The notes: a model not told the origin generated them from the sequence alone. DNA of 64,000 nt from Halieaceae bacterium (GCA_902547755.1 CACCPA010000002.1:124001-188000); one strand, 5' to 3'. Shown: positions 16,015 to 25,908, counted from the stretch's first letter. Numbers and translations are program-made.

Positions 16015-16401
16015 ATGACTGCTCAAGCACCCGAAGCTATCAACTACAGCAGTGGCAGACGCGTCTTGACCCTCTCGTTCCCTGGCGAAGATCCTGTAGA
16101 ACTGTCTGCTGAATTACTCAGAGTTCTATCACCCTCGGCTGAAGTACAGGGCCATGGACCAGGTCAGGAAGTATTGCAAGCTGGCAAAAAAGAAGTTGGT
16201 ATCACCGACATTCAGCCAGTAGGACATTATGCGGTACAGCTTAGTTTTGACGACGGGCACAGCTCCGGACTGTACACTTGGACGTACCTAGCGCAGCTTG
16301 CTGAAAACAAAGATAGGTTATGGGCTGACTATTTAGCGAAGTTGGCGCAGGCGGGAGAGTCACGAGACCCCGATACAAACATTGTAAAGATCATAGGTTG
16401 A
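16015..16401 (+). CDS. DUF971 / gamma-butyrobetaine hydroxylase-like N-terminal domain protein
   Basis: Small cytosolic protein of a widespread family (DUF971, GBBH-like N-terminal fold) with no settled function. Seen: 128 residues; core L-x-F-P-G-E-D-P near residue 23; VGITDIQPVGHYAVQLSFDDGHSSGLYTW, where the HSSGLY(T/S)W segment is the family hallmark. ATG 16015 with AGGTTG about 8 nt upstream is preferred over an in-frame GTG at 15988, which would overlap the SPOR gene. Known: in Pseudomonas hslVU stand between the SPOR gene and this one; here they are missing. The next gene is ubiE. Confidence 0.9.
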   Translation: MTAQAPEAINYSSGRRVLTLSFPGEDPVELSAELLRVLSPSAEVQGHGPGQEVLQAGKKEVGITDIQPVGHYAVQLSFDDGHSSGLYTWTYLAQLAENKDRLWADYLAKLAQAGESRDPDTNIVKIIG

Positions 16402-16432
16402 GACAATACGTCCACCATAATAGGAATTGGCC

Positions 16433-17197
16433 ATGAGCTCCCAAGACAATCTGACTGACGACACTACAGACTTCGGTTACGAGCGAGTCAAAACGGCAGA
16501 CAAAGCTGGACGTGTCCGTGAGGTCTTCGATTCCGTCGCGGCACAATACGACCTTATGAATGATCTGATGTCTGGCGGCCTTCATCGGCTCTGGAAGCGC
16601 TTTACCATTGAGCTCAGTGCCGTTCGGTCCGGACAGACCGTCCTCGATATTGCCGGTGGTACGGGAGACCTCGCCGCAAAGTTCTCAAAACTTGTGGGTG
16701 CTGATGGCAAAGTTATCTTGGCAGATATTAACGCCGCCATGCTGTCAGTCGGCCGCGATCGCCTTATCGACAAGGGTGCGCTGAGCAACATTGATGTGGT
16801 GCAAGCCGATGCCCAGTTCCTCCCATTCGAAGACAACAGCATTGATTGCATCACTATTGCCTTCGGCCTCAGAAACGTCACTGATAAAGCCAAAGCACTT
16901 AAGTCGATGCACCGCATCCTAAAGCCTGGAGGTCGCGTGCTGGTACTCGAGTTTTCCAAGCCGACATCGCCGTTACTGTCGAGGGTCTACGATGCCTACT
17001 CATTCTCAGCGTTACCTGCGATGGGAAAACTGATCACCGATGATGCTGACAGCTACCGCTACCTCGCCGAATCGATTCGGAAGCACCCCGATCAGGAATC
17101 CCTGCTCGAGATGGTCGAGGACGCCGGTTTCGTTGACTGCCGATACCACAATATGACCGGTGGCATTGTGGCTGTGCACAGAGGCATCAAGGGCTAA
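16433..17197 (+). CDS. ubiE: Ubiquinone/menaquinone C-methyltransferase
   Basis: SAM-dependent C-methylation of the demethoxy-quinone ring (and of demethylmenaquinone where present). Seen: 254 residues; SAM-binding [15 protein letters not shown] near residue 68; the UbiE signatures [22 protein letters not shown] and [23 protein letters not shown] 16433 sits 8 nt behind AGGA; an upstream TTG in frame is not needed. First gene of a ubiE-ubiJ-ubiB group with 4-bp gap and 4-bp overlap, so the three quinone genes are one translational unit. Confidence 0.97.
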   Translation: MSSQDNLTDDTTDFGYERVKTADKAGRVREVFDSVAAQYDLMNDLMSGGLHRLWKRFTIELSAVRSGQTVLDIAGGTGDLAAKFSKLVGADGKVILADINAAMLSVGRDRLIDKGALSNIDVVQADAQFLPFEDNSIDCITIAFGLRNVTDKAKALKSMHRILKPGGRVLVLEFSKPTSPLLSRVYDAYSFSALPAMGKLITDDADSYRYLAESIRKHPDQESLLEMVEDAGFVDCRYHNMTGGIVAVHRGIKG

Positions 17198-17201
17198 TAG
17201 C

Positions 17202-17849
17202 GTGGAGCATGATCCCGCCGTTATTGCTGGCGTCAGCCTTGCGATCGAGACTGTGATTGCCAAGGCCGTTGAGTTGTCGCCCGGAACGCAAAGCCGGTTA
17301 AAGCAACTGCACCCGCTGGCCATTGAGATTCATTGCACACAACCCGAATTGATAATGTTCGTGAGTGTCGAGGACGACGGCGGTATTCAAATCGCCAGTT
17401 ACCGGGAAGCGAAAGCAACTGTTTCAATTGAGGGAACCTGGCGGGATTTTTCTCGCGTTGCAACTGCATCAGACCCCGCGGCGGCACTCATTAATGGTGA
17501 CGTAAAAATCAGCGGTGACACCGCGCCGCTCATGCAACTACAGACGATTGTGGGCGATCTCGACATCGACTGGGAAGCACCCATAGTCGATGCCATCGGT
17601 CCTGTCTTCGGTCACCAATTGGCCGAGGTTATTCGTGCAATAACGAAAACGACAGGGACGACACACAGGCGGATGAAGCGACAGCTGAGTGAGTTTATTC
17701 TCGAGGAAGGCCGCCTCTCGCCACCGAAACCTGAACTCGATTCATTTTTCACCGCGGTAGACGATCTCGTGCTCAGAACGGACCGTATCGAGTCTCGTCT
17801 CAAGCGCATCAAAAAGCGGGCCGCCAGTCTGACTGGGTCCATTGAATGA
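17202..17849 (+). CDS. ubiJ: Ubiquinone biosynthesis accessory factor UbiJ (SCP2 domain)
   Basis: Lipid-binding accessory protein of the aerobic ubiquinone biosynthesis complex (formerly YigP). Seen: 215 residues; an SCP2-like fold in the first two thirds (ALINGDVKISGDTAPLMQLQ is typical); then a charged helical C-terminus ending in KRIKKRAASL. The start is GTG 17202 behind AAGGGC, just after the ubiE stop; the longer frame to 17160 lies inside ubiE and is rejected. The stop overlaps the ubiB start (ATGA). Position between ubiE and ubiB is diagnostic because the family is weakly conserved in sequence. Confidence 0.92.
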   Translation: MEHDPAVIAGVSLAIETVIAKAVELSPGTQSRLKQLHPLAIEIHCTQPELIMFVSVEDDGGIQIASYREAKATVSIEGTWRDFSRVATASDPAAALINGDVKISGDTAPLMQLQTIVGDLDIDWEAPIVDAIGPVFGHQLAEVIRAITKTTGTTHRRMKRQLSEFILEEGRLSPPKPELDSFFTAVDDLVLRTDRIESRLKRIKKRAASLTGSIE

Positions 17850-19417
17850 AGCGCGCACTGAAATTTTTACTGATCGCGAGACGGCACCGCTTGGGTGCTT
17901 TTATCCCCGAAAGCTCGGCAACGACCAGCCTGTTGAAGCACCTGCTAGGCGCGAGGGCTAAAGCCAGCGATGGACCACGTGGAGAACGATTACGCCTCGC
18001 CTTGGAATCTCTCGGCCCCGTGCCGATAAAGTTCGGTCAATTACTATCTACTCGCCGGGACCTGCTACCGGACGATATCGCTGATGAACTGGCTCGTCTG
18101 CAGGATAAAGTCGCACACTTCCCGGGCGAGTCAGCCGTCAAAATTATCGAAGAGGAGCTACAAGCAGATATTGCCACTGCTTTTCAGACGTTTGACAGCA
18201 AGCCCCTCGCAGCAGCCTCAGTAGCGCAGGTCCATGCCATCACGCTTAATGATGGTGAAGACGCGGTTGTTAAGGTGCTGAGACCAGGAATAGAAAAGCA
18301 GATCGCGGCCGATATTCGTCTTCTAAAGCGACTTGCCGGCTTGATCGACCGGCTGTCCGATGACCTAAAGCGGCTGCGTTTATCCGAGGTAGTGGAAGAC
18401 TATGAGGTCACGATAACGACCGAGCTTGATCTACGCAGAGAGGCAGCCAATGCGTCGCTGCTCAAGAAGAATACCGCAGCTCGCAAACTCGTATTTGTAC
18501 CCACCATATTCTGGGACTACAGCACACCCCGACTCATGGTCTCGGAACGAATTTCCGGCATCCCCATTGGCGACATTGCTGCCCTCAATGAGGCCAACGT
18601 CAACATGAAGGTGCTCGCTGAACGCGGTGTTGAAATCTTTTTCTCTCAGGTATTTGATGACTGCTTTTTCCACGCCGATATGCACCCGGGCAATATCTTT
18701 GTGGATGCGACGTCACCAGAGACCCCAACATATATTGCTATTGACTGCGCCATCGTAGGGCAACTTTCCAGAGGCGATCAGTATTACGTTGCTCGGAACT
18801 TGCTAGCAATACTCCAGCGAAACTATCGGCTGGTAGCAGAGCTTCATATAGAAAGCGGCTGGGTACCCTCCTCGACACGTGTTCAGGACTTCGAAGCCAC
18901 CATTCGCATGTTGTGCGAACCCATCTTTGATCGACCACTGCATCAAATTTCCCTAGGGCACATGCTTGTTAATCTGTTCAGGGCGGCGTCCGCTTTCGAC
19001 ATGAAAGTCCAGCCCCAGCTCGTGCTATTGCAAAAGACACTACTCAATATAGAAGGTCTGGGACGTCAGCTTTACCCGGAGCTCAATCTTTGGGAAACAG
19101 CCAAGCCCTTCCTTGAGGACTGGCTTAAACGTCAATACAGCCCCGTAAATGTCATCAAACAACTGCAGCGCGACGCACCTGCCTTTGTACATCATGCCTC
19201 GCAACTACCTGAGGTAATTCCACAGTTTCTTGCGACGCAACGAGAAGCGCTAAAGACAGCGCCTAGCGATAGCAAACCATCAGAAGGTAGTCCATTGTTA
19301 GTCGGTTCGGGTATTGCGACGTTGATCGTTACTTTACTCGCGGAGCTGAGTAACCCCTGGTATGTCGCCATAGGAACCCTTCTTGTCATTGTGGGCCTGA
19401 TCCGTCGGAGCAAGTGA
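17846..19417 (+). CDS. ubiB: Ubiquinone biosynthesis ATPase/kinase-like protein UbiB
   Basis: Atypical protein-kinase-like (ABC1/ADCK) membrane protein needed for ubiquinone assembly. Seen: 523 residues; the UbiB signature [19 protein letters not shown] (KxGQ motif); the alanine-rich nucleotide loop AAASVAQVH; catalytic [24 protein letters not shown]; and two C-terminal membrane segments (about 475-520) ending in RRSK. Starts inside the ubiJ stop (4-bp overlap). Next is hisI after 31 bp, as in Pseudomonas. Confidence 0.97.
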   Translation: MKRALKFLLIARRHRLGAFIPESSATTSLLKHLLGARAKASDGPRGERLRLALESLGPVPIKFGQLLSTRRDLLPDDIADELARLQDKVAHFPGESAVKIIEEELQADIATAFQTFDSKPLAAASVAQVHAITLNDGEDAVVKVLRPGIEKQIAADIRLLKRLAGLIDRLSDDLKRLRLSEVVEDYEVTITTELDLRREAANASLLKKNTAARKLVFVPTIFWDYSTPRLMVSERISGIPIGDIAALNEANVNMKVLAERGVEIFFSQVFDDCFFHADMHPGNIFVDATSPETPTYIAIDCAIVGQLSRGDQYYVARNLLAILQRNYRLVAELHIESGWVPSSTRVQDFEATIRMLCEPIFDRPLHQISLGHMLVNLFRAASAFDMKVQPQLVLLQKTLLNIEGLGRQLYPELNLWETAKPFLEDWLKRQYSPVNVIKQLQRDAPAFVHHASQLPEVIPQFLATQREALKTAPSDSKPSEGSPLLVGSGIATLIVTLLAELSNPWYVAIGTLLVIVGLIRRSK

Positions 19418-19448
19418 TCAGGCAACACCGACGTGGCATAATCGCGTC

Positions 19449-19829
19449 ATGAGCATTCCCCAATACAGCGATACACCAGCGACTATGCAGCCAAACTGGA
19501 ATGCAGACGGCCTAATACCGGCTATTGCGCAGGATGCCAATACGGGTGAAGTGTTGATGATGGCATGGATGAACGAGGAGGCACTCCGCCTAACACTCGC
19601 CGAAAAGCGCACCGTCTATTGGTCTCGCTCTCGCAAATGTTTATGGCGCAAAGGTGAAACTTCAGGGAACGTTCAGCGCCTCATTGCCGCGAGACTAGAC
19701 TGCGACGGAGACACTTTATTATTGCAAGTGAACCAAGTCGGTGGTGTCGCCTGTCACACAGGCCGCCGCTCCTGTTTTTTCTACAAGCCCGGCGATCAGG
19801 GCTGGATATTAGGGAGCAATGACGCGTGA
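19449..19829 (+). CDS. hisI: Phosphoribosyl-AMP cyclohydrolase
   Basis: Third step of histidine synthesis, opening the purine ring of PR-AMP; zinc- and magnesium-dependent. Seen: 126 residues; [31 protein letters not shown]; the Asp/Cys ligand motif [11 protein letters not shown]; and [14 protein letters not shown] with the zinc cysteines. A stand-alone enzyme, not a HisIE fusion: hisE follows as a separate gene with 4-bp overlap. The other his genes in this window (hisBHAF) lie 33 kb away, so the pathway is split over at least two loci. Confidence 0.97.
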   Translation: MSIPQYSDTPATMQPNWNADGLIPAIAQDANTGEVLMMAWMNEEALRLTLAEKRTVYWSRSRKCLWRKGETSGNVQRLIAARLDCDGDTLLLQVNQVGGVACHTGRRSCFFYKPGDQGWILGSNDA

Positions 19830-20161
19830 GTGATGTTCTTGATGTTATTGCTGCAATCGTCGCCGAAAGGCGTGATTCGGATCCAGAAACCTCTTACGTC
19901 GCAAGTTTGAATGTAAAAGGTATCGATAAAATTCTTGAAAAAGTCGGCGAGGAAGCCGTCGAGGTGGTATTGGCTGCAAAAAATGCCGATTCTTCGATGG
20001 GTAACTCTGCAGATGTGATCAACGAGGTGGCTGACCTCGTATTTCATATCCTGGTGATGCTCGATCGGCTTGGTATCAGTCATAATGACGTCATGGCAGC
20101 TTTGGCCGCGCGGCAAGGTGTATCTGGCCTCGAGGAAAAGGCATCACGCAACGCTGATTAA
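19826..20161 (+). CDS. hisE: Phosphoribosyl-ATP pyrophosphatase
   Basis: Second step of histidine synthesis: hydrolyses PR-ATP to PR-AMP and PPi. Seen: 111 residues of the MazG-like all-alpha fold with [15 protein letters not shown] and [14 protein letters not shown], which hold the magnesium-binding acidic residues. The GTG start at 19826 is embedded in the hisI stop, so translation is coupled; the products act in consecutive steps. tatA follows after 40 bp. Confidence 0.96.
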   Translation: MSDVLDVIAAIVAERRDSDPETSYVASLNVKGIDKILEKVGEEAVEVVLAAKNADSSMGNSADVINEVADLVFHILVMLDRLGISHNDVMAALAARQGVSGLEEKASRNAD

Positions 20162-20201
20162 GGCATAGAAGTCCAGCAGACTTAACAAACGGTGAATAAC
20201 T

Positions 20202-20399
20202 ATGGGATTTAGCGGCATTGGAATCTGGCAACTACTCATCATCCTCGCGATCGTAGTTCTGATTTTTGGTACCAAGCGTCTTCCTGGTGCGGCAAAAGAT
20301 CTGGGCAGCGCTATTACCAACTTCCGGGAGGGAATGAAGCGCAACGACGGTGATACCGCCAAAATCGACAAGTCTGAGGATCGGAAAGAAGACCCTTAA
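20202..20399 (+). CDS. tatA: Sec-independent translocase subunit TatA
   Basis: Pore-forming component for export of folded proteins with twin-arginine signals. Seen: 65 residues; N-terminal membrane helix GIWQLLIILAIVVLIFGTKR with the conserved FGTKRLP hinge; an amphipathic helix (AAKDLGSAITNFREGM); and an acidic/basic tail. First of the tatABC group, 15 bp before tatB. Confidence 0.97.
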   Translation: MGFSGIGIWQLLIILAIVVLIFGTKRLPGAAKDLGSAITNFREGMKRNDGDTAKIDKSEDRKEDP

Positions 20400-20414
20400 G
20401 AGGTCCACCCCATC

Positions 20415-20840
20415 ATGCTCGATATTGGTTTTGCTGAACTCCTTGTCATCAGCGCCGTAGCCCTTTTTGTGGTTGGGCCAGAACGACTCCCAAGTGCTAT
20501 ACGATCTATCTCGTTATGGTTGGGACGCGTGCGTCGTGGCTTCGAGGAAATCAAATCCGATGTGAACCGAGAGTTGCACAACGAAGAGGTAATGCGGGCA
20601 TTAAAAGAGAGTCGTGATGAAGTGCAAGATTTGACTGACGTCAGCAGCGCGTTGTCGCTCACTGAGAATAGTGAAAAGAGCGATACATCACTACCGGAGA
20701 ATGCGGCTGACAGTAACGCCTCCGAACTGGAATCAAACACACACTTATCATCGCAGACTGACGCAGACGACCCGACCGAAGAAATCGCCACTGTAGAGAG
20801 CCCTGCTGAGGTAGAGAGCACCTTTGAGAAAGGAGCTTGA
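20415..20840 (+). CDS. tatB: Sec-independent translocase subunit TatB
   Basis: Forms the Tat signal-peptide receptor with TatC. Seen: 141 residues; N-terminal helix MLDIGFAELLVISAVALFVV with the TatB-type glutamate at position 8 and VGPERLP; an amphipathic helix to about residue 60; and a long acidic Ser/Glu-rich disordered tail, typical of TatB. Stop at 20838-20840, directly before tatC. Confidence 0.96.
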   Translation: MLDIGFAELLVISAVALFVVGPERLPSAIRSISLWLGRVRRGFEEIKSDVNRELHNEEVMRALKESRDEVQDLTDVSSALSLTENSEKSDTSLPENAADSNASELESNTHLSSQTDADDPTEEIATVESPAEVESTFEKGA

Positions 20841-20845
20841 CCTCG

Positions 20846-21580
20846 GTGAGTACTGACGAGCCCATGCCTCTTGTCGCGCATTTGCGCGAGCTGAGAGATC
20901 GTTTTCGAAATGCCCTCATTGCAGTCTTTGTCGCGTTTCTGGGCTTATTTCCATTTGCTAATGAGCTCTATGCCTACGTATCGGAGCCGCTGAGATCACT
21001 CCTTCCCGAGGGGTCATCAATGATTGCGACAGAAGTGACGTCACCTTTTTTGACGCCGTTTAAGCTGTCGCTGGTACTCGCCGTATTCGTCGCCATGCCG
21101 GTCATACTCGTTCAGCTCTGGGGTTTCATCGCACCCGGTCTGTATAAATCGGAAAAGCGACTTGCCATCCCATTGCTGACCTCCAGCGTCATACTCTTTT
21201 ATGCCGGCGTCGCATTTGCCTACTACGTTGTCTTTCCGCTTCTTTTTGGTTTCTTTACCACTGTCGGTCCCGGGGACATCTCAGTCATGACCGACATTAA
21301 TCGATACCTCGATTTTGTTTTAAAACTTTTCTTTGCTTTCGGCCTCGCCTTTGAAGTTCCAGTCGCAGCGGTGATTCTCATACTCACCGGTGTGGTTACC
21401 GCGGATCAGCTCGCAAATAACCGCTCCTATGTCATTGTTGGCTGTTTCGTCATGGGCATGTTGCTCACGCCACCCGACGTGATTTCCCAAACACTGCTTG
21501 CACTGCCAATGTGGCTCTTGTTTGAGGTTGGTCTTGTCATGGGCCGCGCCCTGTCTAGGAGCCCAAACGAAGATGAGTGA
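20846..21580 (+). CDS. tatC: Sec-independent translocase subunit TatC
   Basis: Multi-spanning receptor for twin-arginine signals. Seen: six predicted membrane helices; the N-terminal PLVAHLRELRDRFRNALIAV motif; FxxPGLYKSEKR (here FIAPGLYKSEKR); and FAFGLAFEVPV. The open frame begins at TTG 20837, but AGGAG at 20831-20835 is only 1 nt from it; GTG 20846 is 10 nt away and is the better start (244 residues). The 3' end overlaps the following ABC exporter gene by 8 bp. Confidence 0.95.
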   Translation: MSTDEPMPLVAHLRELRDRFRNALIAVFVAFLGLFPFANELYAYVSEPLRSLLPEGSSMIATEVTSPFLTPFKLSLVLAVFVAMPVILVQLWGFIAPGLYKSEKRLAIPLLTSSVILFYAGVAFAYYVVFPLLFGFFTTVGPGDISVMTDINRYLDFVLKLFFAFGLAFEVPVAAVILILTGVVTADQLANNRSYVIVGCFVMGMLLTPPDVISQTLLALPMWLLFEVGLVMGRALSRSPNEDE

Positions 21581-23387
21581 CGCCGGCTCAGTACCCAGCG
21601 ACAACGACAACCGAAAGTCAAAATCGCTCAGGCCGTTAAGAGAGCTATTAGGCTTCCTTTGGCCCCATAAAGGCCGCTTGATTATTGCAAGCGTCGCCCT
21701 CGTATTCACTGCCATGACTCAACTATCACTGGGTTACGGCATTCAAATTCTGATTGACCAGGGATTTTCCAATCAAAGCGAAGAGGGTTTACGCCGGGCC
21801 GTTCTGTTTATGGTGGGTGTGGGCTTTGCCATGGCCTGCGGATCTTTCATCCGGTTTTACATGGTGTCATGGCTGGGTGAACGCGTTGCCGCAGATCTGA
21901 GGCGCGACGTCTTCAATAATTTACTGACCGTTCATCCGGGCTTTTACGAAAAAAATCATGCCGGCGAGATCATGTCGCGCATCACCACGGATACGACACT
22001 GCTTCAAACACTGATTGGCTCATCGGTCAGCCTTGCCGCACGTAATGCCTTAACCCTCATGGGCGCGCTCATATTGATGTCGCTGACCAATATAAAATTG
22101 ACGCTCATCATGTTAATTGGAGTACCACTCACCTTGCTTCCGGTGCTATATCTGGGTCGACGGGTAAGGAACCTTTCTAACAAAAGCCAAGCCAGCATCG
22201 CGAGTGTGGGGAGCCGGGCAGGTGAGGTTCTTCAGTCCATCAAGATTGTTCAAAGCTTTCAGCGGGAAACCATGGAGCGCGAGGTCTTCGAGCAGGAGGT
22301 CCGTCGCGCATTCGACATTGCCAAAAAACGGATTCAGCAACGTGCTTGGCTGATGGCCTGCGCCATCTTCCTCTTCTTGGGCGGCATGGTTGGGATGATG
22401 TGGACCGGCGGACAAGATGTGATTGCCGGCAGAATGAGCGGTGGAGATTTGGGGGCTTTCGTCTTTTATGCCGTCATGCTCGGTACTGCCTTCGCCACAC
22501 TGTCTGAGGTATGGGGCGACTTGCAGCGCGCGGCTGGCGCCGCCGAGCGGCTCGTCGAACTACTCCATCAGGAGAGTGATATTGTCGATCACGGCTCATC
22601 ACCCGTTCCCCATGGACAGGCGCTGGTTGCCAATGGACTGGGTTTTACCTACCCCGCGAGACCGGAAAATCCTGCGCTTTCAGGCTTCAATTTGACGATT
22701 GCTCCGGGAAAAACCTTGGCACTCGTTGGACCTTCAGGCGCGGGGAAATCAACCCTGTTTGAGTTATTGCAACGCTTTCACGACCCGAGCGAAGGTGCTT
22801 TGACTTATGGCGATGTAGCGCTTGCTGACTTCCCATTACAGGACTGGCGAAGCAAGGCCGCGCTGGTGCCTCAGGCACCCATCCTTTTCTCAGGCGACAT
22901 CGCCTACAACATTGCGTACGGCAACCCCGATGCCGGCCAAGCCGACATCGAAGCCGCGGCAAAGGCGGCCTATGCTCAAGAGTTCATCGAGCGATTACCG
23001 CAGGGGTACCGAAGTGAGATAGGCGCTCAAGGCGTGCAACTATCAGGGGGGCAACGGCAGCGAATAGCACTGGCTCGCGCCATTCTAAAGAACCCTGAAA
23101 TTCTCTTGCTTGATGAGGCTACGAGTGCGCTCGATACAGAGAGTGAATACTACGTGCAACTCGCACTTGGCGAGCTCACTAGAGGCAGAACGACCATTAT
23201 TATTGCGCACCGACTGTCCACCATCATAAACGCAGACGCCATCGCGGTGATCGACTCAGGCTCCGTTGTCGATGTGGGAACACATTCGGAGTTACTAGCG
23301 CGTTGTGATCTATATCAGCGCCTTGCCAACATGCAATTTAAAGAGGCCTCGACAGAAGAAGTGCCGATCACGCCGCCTGCAGCTTAG
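21573..23387 (+). CDS. ABC exporter, fused permease and ATPase (MsbA-like)
   Basis: Half-size ABC exporter that should act as a homodimer in the inner membrane; substrate unknown, lipids or drugs likely by family. Seen: 604 residues from ATG 21573; six membrane helices in the first 320 residues; then an ATPase with Walker A GPSGAGKST, signature LSGGQRQRIALARA, Walker B ILLLDEATSALD and the H-loop IIAHRLST. The frame is open back to 21498 inside tatC; the short start is preferred because it follows the usual 8-bp overlap. It resembles MsbA and the related ABCB group, but there is no lpxK neighbour, so lipid A export is not implied. Confidence 0.88.
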   Translation: MSDAGSVPSDNDNRKSKSLRPLRELLGFLWPHKGRLIIASVALVFTAMTQLSLGYGIQILIDQGFSNQSEEGLRRAVLFMVGVGFAMACGSFIRFYMVSWLGERVAADLRRDVFNNLLTVHPGFYEKNHAGEIMSRITTDTTLLQTLIGSSVSLAARNALTLMGALILMSLTNIKLTLIMLIGVPLTLLPVLYLGRRVRNLSNKSQASIASVGSRAGEVLQSIKIVQSFQRETMEREVFEQEVRRAFDIAKKRIQQRAWLMACAIFLFLGGMVGMMWTGGQDVIAGRMSGGDLGAFVFYAVMLGTAFATLSEVWGDLQRAAGAAERLVELLHQESDIVDHGSSPVPHGQALVANGLGFTYPARPENPALSGFNLTIAPGKTLALVGPSGAGKSTLFELLQRFHDPSEGALTYGDVALADFPLQDWRSKAALVPQAPILFSGDIAYNIAYGNPDAGQADIEAAAKAAYAQEFIERLPQGYRSEIGAQGVQLSGGQRQRIALARAILKNPEILLLDEATSALDTESEYYVQLALGELTRGRTTIIIAHRLSTIINADAIAVIDSGSVVDVGTHSELLARCDLYQRLANMQFKEASTEEVPITPPAA

Positions 23388-24091
23388 GGCAAGCCCAAAT
23401 CGCCAAAGATCCGCGATCGGATCATCTCAGCCCAAATATCATAGCCTTTGGCATTTAGATGCAGCCTATCAAAAACGTAGTTATCGGGGTTGGGCTCACC
23501 GTCGCTCATCAAGGCTTCACCCGTATCAATGAAGTGCGTATTTGGCATCTGCAAAATGAGCGTCTGAATCGCCTCGTTGACCGCAACGGCTTCATCCCAG
23601 ATAGCCCAGCGCAACGGTGATGGCGTGATCGCAATATAGTAAACGGGCACATTCGGATGCTGTTTCCTCAAAGCCGACATCATGGCTGCAAATCTACTGG
23701 TCATCGTATCGACTGACTTTGTCTGCTGCGGCGTCATGTCATTGGTGCCGACGAAAATCACAATAGCGCGCGGGTTATCTGCCCGAAATAAGGTTTCGGC
23801 GTAGTGCACAACATCACCTATTTTAGAGCCTCCGAATCCGCGGTTTATGATGGGTACAGGCGTCATGTCCTCGGCAAGCTCACCCCAGAATCGAATGCTG
23901 GAACTTCCTACAAACAAGAGGGATTCGGGCTCGCCGAGACCTCGCTCCGCAAACGTTTCAATATCCGAGGCCCAGACAAGGGGGTCTTCGCTCTGTGCCT
24001 TTTCGAGCCGGTGGGAGATATCAAAAAAGAGATAAGCAATGACAGCGAGCAGTAATACTGCACTCATTCCCAGGATGCGTTTAATAGTCAT
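23384..24091 (-). CDS. Membrane-anchored SGNH/GDSL-family hydrolase
   Basis: Probable esterase or lipase facing the periplasm. Seen: 235 residues; N-terminal signal anchor (about residues 4-25); the four SGNH blocks: serine in FVGSSSIRFW, glycine in RGFGGS, asparagine in VGTNDM, and Asp/His in DRLHLN near the end. All catalytic positions are present. A good ribosome site AAAGGAAAG stands before ATG 24091. The 3' end overlaps the ABC exporter tail to tail by 4 bp. Substrate cannot be told; acyl esters of lipids or polysaccharides are possible. Confidence 0.88.
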   Translation of the reverse strand: MTIKRILGMSAVLLLAVIAYLFFDISHRLEKAQSEDPLVWASDIETFAERGLGEPESLLFVGSSSIRFWGELAEDMTPVPIINRGFGGSKIGDVVHYAETLFRADNPRAIVIFVGTNDMTPQQTKSVDTMTSRFAAMMSALRKQHPNVPVYYIAITPSPLRWAIWDEAVAVNEAIQTLILQMPNTHFIDTGEALMSDGEPNPDNYVFDRLHLNAKGYDIWAEMIRSRIFGDLGLP

Positions 24092-24205
24092 AGCGTGGCT
24101 TTCCTTTTGTTATTTATCTTTTTAGCCGCAGCCCAAACGCTACTCCGGCGAAAGCGCTTATTGCAAACAAAAACGTATCACGTTTTTTTTGCCCGAATAA
24201 CGCGC

Positions 24206-24236
24206 AAAAAAAAGAGGCGCCGTGTTCTGGCGCCGT
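24206..24236 (-). terminator. Intrinsic terminator of the pnt operon
   Basis: Seen: GGCGCC at 24216-24221 and 24229-24234 around a 7-nt loop. On the minus strand the hairpin is followed by a run of T with one C near its start (complement of 24206-24215). It lies 30 bp behind the pntB stop. Confidence 0.85.
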
Positions 24237-24263
24237 TCCATAAGATCACTACCGACCGAACGA

Positions 24264-25622
24264 TTAAGAGAACTCTCTTACCAGGCCACCAATAGACTCT
24301 TTCGCATCGCCAAAGAGCATACGCGCATTGTCCTTGTAAAACAGCGGGTTCTCGATACCGGCAAAACCGGAGGCCATAGATCGCTTCAATACAAAAACGG
24401 TTCGTGCATCAGCAACATTGATTACCGGCATTCCGTAGATAGGGGACGACTCGACTTCGCGAGCGGCTGGGTTCACGACGTCATTGGCACCAATGACAAT
24501 CGCGACATCAACACTCTCCATGCGCGGGTTGATGTCGTCCATTTCCAGCAATTGGTCGTACGGTACGTCTGCCTCAGCCAGCAGCACGTTCATGTGGCCC
24601 GGCATTCGACCTGCCACCGGGTGAATACCGTAATTCACCTCACAACCGTTGGCTTCGAGCAGCTCCATGAGCTCCTTCACAACGTGTTGCGCCTGAGCAA
24701 CCGCCATTCCGTATCCAGGAATAATAGCGACGTTAGTCGCTGCCTCGAGCACGTAGTACGCATCCTCTACAGAGATAGGCTTAATCTCGCCCTCAACCTC
24801 TGTAACCGCCGTTGAGATGCTGGCAAAGCCTGAGAACAAGACGTTACTCAATGAGCGATTCATTGCCTTGCACATGATCTGGGTCAAGATGATTCCTGAC
24901 GCACCGACTAGCGAACCGGCCACAATCAACACGTTATTGTCGACAGCAAAACCGGCTGCACAGGCCGCTAGACCCGAGTATGAGTTCAGTAACGAGATCA
25001 CAACTGGCATGTCCGCGCCGCCAATTGGGATCACCACCATGATGCCGAAGAGGAGCGACAAGCCAACCACTGTGTAGAGCATATTGGTGTTAGTTGGGTC
25101 CATGACGAACATCACAGCACTCGCCAAGATTCCGATAACAATCAAACCGTTAACGAATTTCTGCCCTCCGAAGGTCACGGCGCCACTACCGATGGTCTCA
25201 GACAGCTTGCCGTACGCAACCAGTGAGCCAGTGAAGGTCACACCACCAATCAGGATGGAGAGAATAATGGTGATGTAGGTAAAGCTGCCGTCTGCGATCG
25301 AGAGCGCAGCGACACCTACAAGGCCAGATGCAGCACCACCAACACCGTTGAACAACGCCACCATCTCAGGCATCGAGGTCATGGCAACCGTGCGCGCTGC
25401 GACGGCGCCAACCGCGCCACCCACCACCATGCCGCCTAGAATATATTCGTATTGGACAATGCCCTGATCGAGCAGTGCTGCAACAATCGCCACCAGCATA
25501 CCAATTGCAGATATGCCATTACCTTTACGCGCTGTATCGGGAGACCCAAGCATTTTGAGGCCAAAAATGAAGAGGCCTGCAGCAACGACGTAACCCAGTT
25601 GAATAATCAGTTCGAGACCCAT
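24264..25622 (-). CDS. pntB: NAD(P) transhydrogenase subunit beta
   Basis: Membrane subunit of the proton-translocating transhydrogenase that drives NADH + NADP+ to NAD+ + NADPH with the proton gradient. Seen: 452 residues; about nine membrane helices in the first 260; then the NADP-binding domain III with GYGMAVAQAQH, HPVAGRMPGHMNVLLAEA and GANDVVNPAA. Start 3 bp behind pntAB. The operon would supply NADPH for GOGAT, biosynthesis and oxidative-stress defence. Confidence 0.97.
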   Translation of the reverse strand: MGLELIIQLGYVVAAGLFIFGLKMLGSPDTARKGNGISAIGMLVAIVAALLDQGIVQYEYILGGMVVGGAVGAVAARTVAMTSMPEMVALFNGVGGAASGLVGVAALSIADGSFTYITIILSILIGGVTFTGSLVAYGKLSETIGSGAVTFGGQKFVNGLIVIGILASAVMFVMDPTNTNMLYTVVGLSLLFGIMVVIPIGGADMPVVISLLNSYSGLAACAAGFAVDNNVLIVAGSLVGASGIILTQIMCKAMNRSLSNVLFSGFASISTAVTEVEGEIKPISVEDAYYVLEAATNVAIIPGYGMAVAQAQHVVKELMELLEANGCEVNYGIHPVAGRMPGHMNVLLAEADVPYDQLLEMDDINPRMESVDVAIVIGANDVVNPAAREVESSPIYGMPVINVADARTVFVLKRSMASGFAGIENPLFYKDNARMLFGDAKESIGGLVREFS

Positions 25623-25625
25623 GTC

Positions 25626-25907
25626 TTAGCCCTCCTTCTTCTTGAAGAAGCCGAGCATGCGGTCGGTCACCATGTAACCGCCGACAACGTTGACACTTGC
25701 AAGTGCTACCGCACCAGCACCCAACCACTGAGCCATGTCGGCATTGCCACTTCCTGCCAGTGCAATCGCACCCACGACAGTAATCCCTGAAATTGCGTTC
25801 GCACCTGACATCAATGGGGTGTGCAGTGTCGCAGGCACCTTATTGATCAGCTCAAAGCCCAGAAAAACTGAGAGCATCAAAATGAATAAAAGATATGAGA
25901 CATCCAT
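25626..25907 (-). CDS. pntAB: NAD(P) transhydrogenase subunit alpha 2
   Basis: The small membrane part of PntA as a separate protein: 93 residues with three to four helices (FILMLSVFLGFELI, TLHTPLMSGANAISG, GAGAVALASVNVVGG). Known: in Escherichia coli this segment is fused to the alpha subunit, while in Rhodospirillum rubrum it is split as here. Gaps of 1 bp to pntAA and 3 bp to pntB show one operon. Confidence 0.95.
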   Translation of the reverse strand: MDVSYLLFILMLSVFLGFELINKVPATLHTPLMSGANAISGITVVGAIALAGSGNADMAQWLGAGAVALASVNVVGGYMVTDRMLGFFKKKEG

Positions 25908-25908
25908 C

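Noticed and set aside
24169-24190. AT-rich hairpin AAAAACGT-ATC-ACGTTTTT with T-run on the plus strand
   Set aside because: No plus-strand gene ends here; the stem is mostly A-T with a 3-nt loop. The real terminator of this gap is the GGCGCC hairpin on the minus strand.
24222-24815. 197-codon open frame opposite the 3' end of pntB
   Set aside because: Antisense to conserved NADP-binding motifs and runs through the pnt terminator.
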